Source: Gemmatimonadota bacterium (lineage in GTDB: Bacteria > Gemmatimonadota > Gemmatimonadetes > Palauibacterales > KS3-K002). Taken from it: a stretch of 38,701 nucleotides of DNA. Below the pieces are notes generated by a model. The model worked only from the letters and a program-made list of their open reading frames with translations, did no database searches and was not told the origin of the DNA. The position numbers and the translations under genes were made by a program. Shown here in pieces: positions 16,803-23,538 of this stretch. The stretch is from positions 1,851,857 to 1,890,557 of the forward strand of contig CP070815.1 of assembly GCA_020344215.1 (NCBI GenBank), written 5' to 3'. How positions within the stretch are numbered: the stretch's first letter is position 1; the number at the start of each line of letters is the position of its first letter.

Positions 16803-16863
16803 CCCTGGAACAAAGCCACTGGTGGTGAGTATACTGGCATTCAGGATGTGAGCCGTGTTACCC
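16803..16863 (+). promoter_or_regulatory. Shared promoter and leader block (copy B)
   Basis: CCCTGGAACAA (16803-16813), 15 bases, GTATACT (16829-16835), 21 bases, GTTACCC (16857-16863), then a C-rich stretch ending CCCCGTG. The elements and spacings equal those at 8074-8134, while the bases between them differ. It lies between the patatin/barrel gene and the two-helix membrane protein at 17001, giving that gene a predicted leader of about 160 bases. Confidence 0.65.
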
Positions 16864-17000
16864 TTCCCCTAGCCCGCCCCGTGACCCCTTCGTGGTAACG
16901 ACTCGCTGGGCCGATTCTGGGGCACGGTCGAGCGCCGGCTCAGATCTGGCGGCCGCCGGCCGCGACCGGATCACGTACCGGAGATAAGTAGGGGGCAGTT

Positions 17001-17366
17001 ATGACAGCGTCGTACGCGGCTTCGCGCAACATGCTGGACAGGCTACTGGCGCTTGCCGGTCTTGTGATCGTCGTGGTGGAGATCTACGCCCTGGTCGATG
17101 CGCCCCTCCACGCCCTCCTCCTCGCGTTCGGCGTTCTGTTGATCTACGTGGGGACCTGGCGGTTTGTGGGTCGCCTGCTGCACCGGCGCATGAACAGGGT
17201 TCTCCGCGAGCAGATCGACACCTTCATTTCGCTGGCGCGAGACCTTTACACCCACAGGACGAACGGCGACAGCGCACGATTCCTCGAGACGAAAGCGGCT
17301 CTGCGGGATACAACCGAGCGTATCATCTCAGCCGCTTCGTCCTACCAAGAGCAGCCCGAGGAATAG
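17001..17366 (+). CDS. Small two-helix membrane protein, paralogue of 8673-9080
   Basis: A 121-residue protein of unknown function. Two hydrophobic segments at about residues 15-33 and 36-54 (ending GVLLIYVGTWR) are followed by a basic turn (HRRMNRVLREQ) and two amphipathic helices (DTFISLARDLY; ALRDTTERIISAAS). It matches the 8673-9080 product along nearly its whole length and lacks that protein's C-terminal tail. The ATG at 17001 follows GGGGGC; an internal ATG at 17031 is also possible. It appears to be a single-gene unit: promoter block at 16803 and a terminator at 17416. The paralogue instead sits behind a pilin gene. Confidence 0.8.
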   Translation: MTASYAASRNMLDRLLALAGLVIVVVEIYALVDAPLHALLLAFGVLLIYVGTWRFVGRLLHRRMNRVLREQIDTFISLARDLYTHRTNGDSARFLETKAALRDTTERIISAASSYQEQPEE

Positions 17367-17415
17367 GGCTCGAGAATCAAGCCGGTCCCCTTTCCCACTA
17401 CGGCCGAAAGATAAC

Positions 17416-17454
17416 GGGCGCGGTCTCCTCGACTGGGGGGACGCGCCCGCTTTT
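17416..17454 (+). terminator. Rho-independent terminator after the two-helix protein gene
   Basis: GGGCGCG (17416-17422) pairs with CGCGCCC (17442-17448), and partial pairing extends inward (TCTCC with GGGGGA). TTTT follows at 17451-17454. It lies 50 bases after the stop codon of the 17001 gene. Confidence 0.75.
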
Positions 17455-17594
17455 CGAGCTCTTCCACCAATCCCGCGTACAGGCTGTGGACCCCCGGAAG
17501 CCACGACCGAATAGCCGACGGTCAGCCCCTGGCGGACGGTCACTCACCGGCTACTTCGCTGGAAACCCGATTGCACGGAGCGCCGTAGTGAGGA

Positions 17595-20096
17595 TTGGCA
17601 CCCGGCGGTCGGCCATCCGGAAATGAACCGGCGGCGCCCGACACACACACTCAGCTCAACGGGACCGTGGACCAGCTGCGAAGAGATCTGGCCTTCGCCG
17701 TCCGCATGCTGCTCAAGCATCCGGGACTCTCGCTGATTGTCATTCTTACTCTCGGCGTCGGCATCGGCCTCACGACCGCGGTATTCAGCATGATCAACGG
17801 CGCCATGTACAAAGGGCTGCCGTTCCCGGACGGGGACCGCGTAATGTTCGTCGGAACGGCCAATCCCGCCCGCGGCATCCGGTTGAACACCGTCGGGGTT
17901 CACGATTTCGTCGAGTGGCGCGAGCAGCAGACGGCGTTCTACGACCTGGCGGGATTCGCGATTCAAACGGTCAACCTGGCGGGGAGCGAGGGACGGCCCG
18001 AGCGCTACACCGCTACGTTCAGCACGGCCAATCTGTTCGACGTTCTCCAGGTAAGACCGATCCTGGGACGCGGGTTCCAAGCGGGCGACGACCGACCGGA
18101 GGCGGACCCGGTGATCGTCATCGGCCATGACGTCTGGCAGGGTCGCTTCGGCGGCTCGCCGGCTGCGATAGGCGCCACGGTTCGCGCCAACGGTCAGATA
18201 CGTACGATCGTCGGCGTAGCGCCGGAAGGCTTCGCTTTTCCCGACCGAGAGCAGCTCTGGATTCCGCTGGAACTCGATCCCAACGCGACGGCGCGCGGCG
18301 AAGGCATGACGCTCTTCGCCATGGGACGGCTGAGAGACGGCGTGGCTCTCGACCGAGCGCGCGCCGAGCTCGCGACGATCGCCCGCCGACTCGAGCTCGC
18401 GTACCCCGAGACCAACGAGGGCCTGAGCGCGACCGCCATGTCGTTCTCCCAGGTCGTGGTGGGCCCGCAGTTCGCCGGCATGCTCTATACGATGCTGGCG
18501 GCGGCTCTCGGCGTCTTGTTTATCGCCTGCGCCAATGTGGCCAACCTGTTGTTGGCGCGGGCTTCCGTCCGCACACGGGAAGTGGCGGTACGCAACGCGC
18601 TCGGCGCCAGCCGCCGCCAAGTCATCGCCCAGCTGATGACCGAGGTGCTCATCCTCTCAGCCATCGGCGGCGCCCTGGGTGTCGCTTTAGGTCACGGCGG
18701 AATCGCCTGGCTCGACAGAGTCACCAGCATCGAGCCGCCACCGTTCTGGATCACCTTCGGCTTCGACCACCGCGTCGTGCTCTTCGTGATCGGCACGGTC
18801 CTGCTCTCCTGCTTGATCTCCGGACTGGTGCCGGCGGTGCGGGCGAGCGGCCTGAACGTCAGCGAGGCGCTGAAGGACGAGGCTCGAGGCTCTTCGAGCT
18901 TTCGAATGGGCAAACTCAGCGACGGGCTCGTGGTGGCAGAGATCGCACTCTCCTGCGGCCTGCTGATCCTCGCCGGCCTGATGATCAAGAGCATCGTGCA
19001 GCTCAAGGCCCAGGATCTTCCCTTCGCGACCGAGAACATCTTCACCGCGCGCCTGGTGTTGCCGGAGGAAGACTATCCGGATGCGGGGAGCCGTATCGGC
19101 TTCTACGAGGAACTGTTGCCGAACTTGCGGGCGATACCCGGTGTGGAGGCGGCAACCCTCTCAGACGGGCTGCCGGCGGCCGGCAACGGGACGCGCACCA
19201 TTCAGATGGAGGGCGCGTCGTACGCCTCAGAGGAGGACTACCCGTTGGCCCGTGAGGGGATCGTCACACCCGGTTACTTCGAGACCTTCATGGCCTCGGT
19301 ACTGCAAGGTAGAGCGTTCAGCGCCGTGGATCGGCGCGACAGCCCACCGGTGGCAGTCGTGAACGAGACGTTCGTCCGCGCCTTCTTCCCGGACGGCGAC
19401 GCGCTGGGCCGGCGCCTCCGTATGGTGCTGGCGGACGGTCCGTCCGAGTGGATGACCGTGGTCGGCGTCGTGCCCGACATGAAAATGGAAGGCATCGACA
19501 ACTTTGAGGGCAGTCCGGCCGGCTATTACATCCCCACCGCCCAAAGCCCCGTGGGCACATCCGTGCGCATCGCGATCCGCACGCGCGGTTCGCCGCTGGC
19601 CATCACATCCGATGTGCGGGCGGCCGTGGAGTCGCTCGATCGCAACCTTCCCATCTACGAAGTGCTGTCGATGACGGACGTGATTGCCAAGGAGACCTGG
19701 TTCTTCTGGATCTTCGGCAGCGTGTTCATGGTGCTCGGCTTCATCGCTCTGCTGATGGGGACGATCGGGTCGTACGGCGTGATGTCGTTCGCGGTCAACC
19801 GGCGCACCCAGGAGATGGGCATTCGGATGGCTCTGGGGGCTAACGCTGCGACCCTCGTGCGCCTCGTCATGCGGAGAGGGGCGGTTCAGATGGGCCTCGG
19901 CATCGTGCTGGGAATTGGAATCGCCGCGCTCGCCGCCAGCCCGCTGGCCGTACTCCTCTACCGAGCCGACCCCCGCGATCCGGCGGTCTTCGGCCTGGTC
20001 GTGCTCGCGCTGGCGTTGACCGGCCTGCTGGCCAGCTTCGTGCCGGCCCGCCGCGTCACGCGGGTCGACCCGGTCGTGGCGCTGACCTCAGAATAG
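17595..20096 (+). CDS. FtsX/MacB-type ABC transporter permease, duplicated orphan (ADOP) form
   Basis: A membrane protein of about 800 residues made of two FtsX-like units. Each has an N-terminal helix, a MacB-type periplasmic domain and three C-terminal helices. The first helix (LSLIVILTLGVGIGLTTAVF) is at about residue 44 and the first FtsX unit at about 300-435 (NVANLLLARASVRTREVAVR, ALGASRRQVI). The second begins near 455 and ends with RRTQEMGIRMALGAN and a final FVPARRVTRVDPVVAL. ADOP proteins lack an ATPase in cis; none is adjacent here. They are common in Acidobacteria and Gemmatimonadota and are thought to act in export or envelope signalling. The start is uncertain: the frame opens at a TTG (17595) right after a stop codon, without well-spaced ribosome-binding site; a GTG at 17667 is an alternative. 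An ATG at 17623 is out of frame by one AC unit of an (AC)5 run. Confidence 0.85.
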   Translation: MAPGGRPSGNEPAAPDTHTQLNGTVDQLRRDLAFAVRMLLKHPGLSLIVILTLGVGIGLTTAVFSMINGAMYKGLPFPDGDRVMFVGTANPARGIRLNTVGVHDFVEWREQQTAFYDLAGFAIQTVNLAGSEGRPERYTATFSTANLFDVLQVRPILGRGFQAGDDRPEADPVIVIGHDVWQGRFGGSPAAIGATVRANGQIRTIVGVAPEGFAFPDREQLWIPLELDPNATARGEGMTLFAMGRLRDGVALDRARAELATIARRLELAYPETNEGLSATAMSFSQVVVGPQFAGMLYTMLAAALGVLFIACANVANLLLARASVRTREVAVRNALGASRRQVIAQLMTEVLILSAIGGALGVALGHGGIAWLDRVTSIEPPPFWITFGFDHRVVLFVIGTVLLSCLISGLVPAVRASGLNVSEALKDEARGSSSFRMGKLSDGLVVAEIALSCGLLILAGLMIKSIVQLKAQDLPFATENIFTARLVLPEEDYPDAGSRIGFYEELLPNLRAIPGVEAATLSDGLPAAGNGTRTIQMEGASYASEEDYPLAREGIVTPGYFETFMASVLQGRAFSAVDRRDSPPVAVVNETFVRAFFPDGDALGRRLRMVLADGPSEWMTVVGVVPDMKMEGIDNFEGSPAGYYIPTAQSPVGTSVRIAIRTRGSPLAITSDVRAAVESLDRNLPIYEVLSMTDVIAKETWFFWIFGSVFMVLGFIALLMGTIGSYGVMSFAVNRRTQEMGIRMALGANAATLVRLVMRRGAVQMGLGIVLGIGIAALAASPLAVLLYRADPRDPAVFGLVVLALALTGLLASFVPARRVTRVDPVVALTSE

Positions 20097-20111
20097 GTCA
20101 CTGGTCACAGC

Positions 20112-21594
20112 CTAGTTCGCTCTCGCGAACGGGCTCTCCAGCCGCTGCCTGGCCCATTCCTTGGCCGTGATGGGGCCGATGTCGTACTGACCCATCTGTA
20201 GGGTCCCGCTGGTGTGTTCCGCGTCGAGCACGCTCTGATAACTGGCGACCGCACGCGCCCGATCGCCCGCAACATCGTAGACGTGCCCCATCCAGATCCG
20301 ACCCCAATCGTGCCAGAGCAGCCCATCGGGATCGGCCGCCGTGAGCCGGACCAGCCGCTCCAAGACACTCAGCGCCTCCGAGTAACGCTCTATGATCATA
20401 TAGCGAGAGTCCCAGGTACCAGAGCAGACGGGGGTTGTCCGGGTCGTGGCGGCGCGCCTCCTCGAACGCCGCGACGACCTCGCCGCTCGCGTGCCAGCCG
20501 TTGCCCATGTACAGCGCCATCACCTCGTCCAGCGGCCCCGGCGACTCGTCGAGTTCCAGGCTGGCAAGTCTCACCGCCTGCCTCACCTCCCTGCCGTCCA
20601 GCAGCAGCGAAGGTATCTCGAGCAGCTGCCCGTGATACAGGCGCTCGAAGATCGCGTAGGCAACTTCGTGCAACACGACGACGAACGCGTCGCCGGGATG
20701 GATATCCAGCTGCCCGCCGATCTCCTGCCAATCGAAAGCACGCGACACAGCCTCAGCGTACTCCATGACCATCCCGGTTCGCAGGCTGTCCAGGTGCCCA
20801 TCCCTGTGGAACAAGAACAACCGCGAGTCGCCGCTCGCCTCGAACACGCCATAGCCCTCGAGCTCGGATCGCACCTCGGCGTTCTCGAACGATTCGCCCC
20901 AGGCGGTCTTGAACAGCTCGTAGTTCGCCTCGGGGAAGGCCGAGAGTTGGTCGGTGAACTTCCGGCTCCACGTCAGCGCCAGGCTGCCCCCGCCCGGCGT
21001 GCTCCCGTAGTTGGTGCCGACTGCGAACTCGTGCTCCGGGTACACCAGCCAGGCCACCGTCGGGAGATCCTCGTTCGGAAAGCTCAGCCGCCAGGCGTCA
21101 GTCCAGATCTCGTCGATCACCCGCGACCATAAGACGTGGAACAGCATCTCTTGCCTGTCGCCCAGTTCGCTTCTCAACCGCACGATGAAGCCTTCGACCA
21201 GCGGGCGCAGCTCGCGGGCCTTGGCCTCCGCGACCTCGGCCAGTCCCTCCCTGTCACGACCCACGAAGGCGGGGAACGCCACCGAGCGCGACCCGTCGTC
21301 CGCCACCTCCACAACGTTCCCATCCTCGAGGGTGCTCAGCCGCTCCTCCAGGTCGTCGATCCGAAGCTCCTCGAGCTCGGCAGATGAGGCGCCGCTCAAG
21401 CACTTCACGGCGACTCGATTGTTCGTCGCATCGCGCACGAGACTCAACCTGGGCAGGCGTTCCCTGTCCCGTCCGCCGGTGAAATAGAGCGACGCCTCGT
21501 ACAGGTCGAGCTCCTCAAGATTGCCAGACTGTGCTCCACAGCCAGCGACGACCAGTGCGGTTAGCACTCCCATCAGAGCACGGTACCTGATCAT
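20112..21594 (-). CDS. TPR-containing lipoprotein, interrupted by a frameshift near 20400
   Basis: An exported lipoprotein of unknown function, about 493 residues if the frame is restored. The N-terminus has a lipobox (LVVAGC, Cys19). The middle (residues 60-330) is acidic and unrecognised. It includes HPGDAFVVVLHEVAYAIFERLYHG (broken here only by description), in which LHEVAYAIFE weakly resembles a zinc-peptidase helix but lacks a second His at +4. From about 370 there are TPR-like helices (EVVAAFEEARRHDPDNPRLL). At about 20395-20410 the frame changes: the original frame runs into low-complexity residues and stops at 20098, while the +1 frame continues the TPR (IIERYSEALSVLERLV) to a stop at 20112. 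Removing one base restores both the frame and the 34-residue TPR register (WYLGL...RYMIIERYSEAL), so a one-base insertion or sequencing error is likely. The start has a GGGAG site. Confidence 0.7.
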
Positions 21595-21713
21595 GGCACT
21601 CGAGCTCCCACGACTCGGTTTGGGCAGGGGCTCTCAGACTTCCCTGGTAATGGATTTTCCATAGGATTAGACGCAAGATGGGCCTCGAGGGATGTGGCGT
21701 CGCTAGAGCGATG

Positions 21714-21778
21714 ACTACGGCACGGCGCGCGTCTCGCGCCACAGCTCCTGGAAACCCGTTGGCGTCTCGAGCCGTAGT
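21714..21778. other. Nested hairpin in the divergent region before the hydrolase gene
   Basis: An outer stem ACTACGGC (21714-21721) / GCCGTAGT (21771-21778) encloses an inner hairpin GGCGCG-CGTCT-CGCGCC (21724-21740). It ends about 40 bases before the GTG start at 21820. It may be a structured leader or an operator; no known riboswitch is recognised. Confidence 0.35.
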
Positions 21779-21819
21779 GTCTGCCGGATGCTCTCCATCA
21801 TCGTTGAGGAGCGGATTCC

Positions 21820-22734
21820 GTGCGTCTGGTTCGATCACTCAGCGCAGTAAGTGTGGCCGCGACCTGTGCGAGCTTGGCGCTCTGCACTTCTGAACGATCG
21901 CCCTCAGCCGAAGACGCGATCCTCGCCCGAGCCGACTCATTGAAGAGCCTCTACGCGAGCCAACCTGGGTTGGGGAACCCTACCGTTCATCGGTTAGCGG
22001 AAGATGTCTACGCCGTCACGGACCTGTATCACTCGCAAGGGCCCCTGGCCGGCGTCAACGCGGGCATCGTATTCGCCCCCGGCGCTGCGCTAATCATCGA
22101 CTCCGGCATGACGATGGCCTCGGGCCGTCTCCTCTGGGAGCTGGCCTCGGCACGGCTCGAGGGAACCGAGCGATTGTTCCTCGTTCTTACGCACCACCAC
22201 TCAGATCACGTATTCGGGATGCAGGTCTTTCGAGACGAGGGCGCAAGGGTCATCGGCCACCGGATGGTTGAGGATGAACTGCGCGATGACAACGGATTCT
22301 ACAAGTCGTTTATCGCTCGAATGGAGGGATGGACGGCGGAGGAGGCCGACGAGATCCTAGGAGATGTAGTCTTATCGGTCCCAGATACGACCATTGATAG
22401 CGACCACTCTCTCGCACTGGACGGAGAGGAAGTTTTGCTGCTCGTAACGCCGGGACACGTGGACGATGAGATCGTTGTGTTCCACCCGCGGTCCGGGACT
22501 CTCTTTGGCGGTGACGCGATCTATGAGGGCAGGCCGCCAAACACCCGCTTTGGAGGGCCTGAAGAGTGGAGAACCTGGATCGGCCAGCTGGAGCGCCTAA
22601 ACGACCTCGACATCGGCACTATAGTGCCTGGACACGGAAAGCTGAGCCCGAAGAGCCTCATCGATACTAACATCGAGTATCTGGAAGCGGCGCTTGATTC
22701 GGTCACACAATCCGGCGGCAGCAATACGCCGTAA
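21820..22734 (+). CDS. Exported metallo-beta-lactamase-fold hydrolase
   Basis: A 304-residue protein. An N-terminal hydrophobic signal (residues about 5-22) suggests export; the LALC at its end is a poor lipobox. The MBL fold carries LTHHHSDHVFG (H125, H127, D129, H130), a later zinc ligand His in VTPGHVDDEIVV, Asp in FGGDAIYEG and a C-terminal His in IVPGHGK. All metal ligands for two zinc ions are thus present. The order resembles subclass B-type and quorum-quenching-like hydrolases, but the substrate cannot be read from the sequence. The start is a GTG at 21820 with GAGGAG eight bases upstream. It is divergent from the TPR lipoprotein and convergent with the CPBP protease gene, whose shifted frame would run antisense into its 3' end. 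Confidence 0.88.
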   Translation: MRLVRSLSAVSVAATCASLALCTSERSPSAEDAILARADSLKSLYASQPGLGNPTVHRLAEDVYAVTDLYHSQGPLAGVNAGIVFAPGAALIIDSGMTMASGRLLWELASARLEGTERLFLVLTHHHSDHVFGMQVFRDEGARVIGHRMVEDELRDDNGFYKSFIARMEGWTAEEADEILGDVVLSVPDTTIDSDHSLALDGEEVLLLVTPGHVDDEIVVFHPRSGTLFGGDAIYEGRPPNTRFGGPEEWRTWIGQLERLNDLDIGTIVPGHGKLSPKSLIDTNIEYLEAALDSVTQSGGSNTP

Positions 22735-22848
22735 TACGGCGCGTCGATCAGGAAATGCGCGAGCATAGCATTCTCCAGACCGTGGCTCCAGTACAACCAC
22801 CCGAGCACCATCCCAACTCCGCCATTAAGCACCAACATGCTGACCAGC
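22521..22848 (-). pseudogene. 3' part of the CPBP protease in the shifted frame
   Basis: This frame continues the CPBP protein past its premature stop. It starts with ELVSMLVLNGGVGMVLGWLY and then MLAHFLIDAPYYGVLL, which holds the third CPBP motif (His and Asp in HFLID). One T fewer in the T8 run (plus-strand A8 at 22851-22858) would join it to the 5' part. The frame stays open to 22521, overlapping the 3' end of the convergent hydrolase gene by about 214 bases. The codons after LLPPDC look like antisense read-through, so the true C-terminus may be nearer 22735. Confidence 0.55.
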
Positions 22849-23538
22849 TCAAAAAAAAGAGTGTTGGCCCTGCCCGAGTAGGTTGTCTATGTGCGCCCAC
22901 CCGAAGAGGAGACCGGTGATGACGATGGCGATCCAGATCGACGTCCGCCTCGACAGTCCGCCGCCTTTCCGGATTCGGGCTAAGAGCCAGACGACGAGCG
23001 ACAGAAAGAAATAGCGGTAGAACAGCTCCTCGGAGATCCCGGCATCGATGGAGGCCAGAAGCCCCTTCCACCAACCTGGATATATCGCCGCCAGCTCGGC
23101 GAGCCGACCCGGGATCCCGGGGACTCCCCGTTCAACCATTATGATCAGCGGAACGGCGCCGACGAACAGAAGGCTCGCCGTGATGGCGATAATGAAGGAT
23201 AGGCTGACAGCGCGTGGAAGCCTGTGCGATACCGGTCCTCCCTCGACCCAGCCGTCGAGGAAGGCGAGCCCGAGCCCGCTGCGCGCACTCAAGAACTGCC
23301 CCGCCCGAATCACCAACACCGAGAGCAGGATCGCGATGGGAGTCGTCGGCAGCCAGCGGGTCGCCGGCACGGTCTCGAGTAGCATGGGGATCGAGCAGAG
23401 CTTCCCGAAGAGCCAGAGTCCGAGCAGGATCAGAAAGACCCTCCAGGAGAGCATCGATTCCCGGGATGTCTCGGAGCCTGTATCGGTCACAACCCTCGGC
23501 TCACTCTCAGCGCCTGGCACCGGCGGACTTCCAGTCAC
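22849..23538 (-). CDS. CPBP-family intramembrane metalloprotease, truncated by a frameshift at T8
   Basis: A 229-residue multi-pass membrane protein with CPBP (CAAX protease and bacteriocin-processing) motifs one and two: EELFYR (glutamate pair and Arg) and GWAHIDN (His). It stops at a TGA inside an eight-T run immediately after the second motif. The third motif (HFLID) follows in the next frame at 22521-22848, so as written the product lacks part of its active site. The GTG start at 23538 directly abuts the TAG stop of the S9 peptidase gene (TAGGTG), implying translational coupling. An ATG at 23454, just before the first hydrophobic helix, is an alternative start. Family members cleave prenylated or membrane proteins or give bacteriocin immunity; the substrate here is unknown. 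Confidence 0.75.
   Translation of the reverse strand: MTGSPPVPGAESEPRVVTDTGSETSRESMLSWRVFLILLGLWLFGKLCSIPMLLETVPATRWLPTTPIAILLSVLVIRAGQFLSARSGLGLAFLDGWVEGGPVSHRLPRAVSLSFIIAITASLLFVGAVPLIIMVERGVPGIPGRLAELAAIYPGWWKGLLASIDAGISEELFYRYFFLSLVVWLLARIRKGGGLSRRTSIWIAIVITGLLFGWAHIDNLLGQGQHSFF

Noticed and set aside
17544..18620. A 358-residue open frame antisense to the ADOP permease
   Set aside because: A shadow frame without recognisable features; the permease on the plus strand has strong family motifs.
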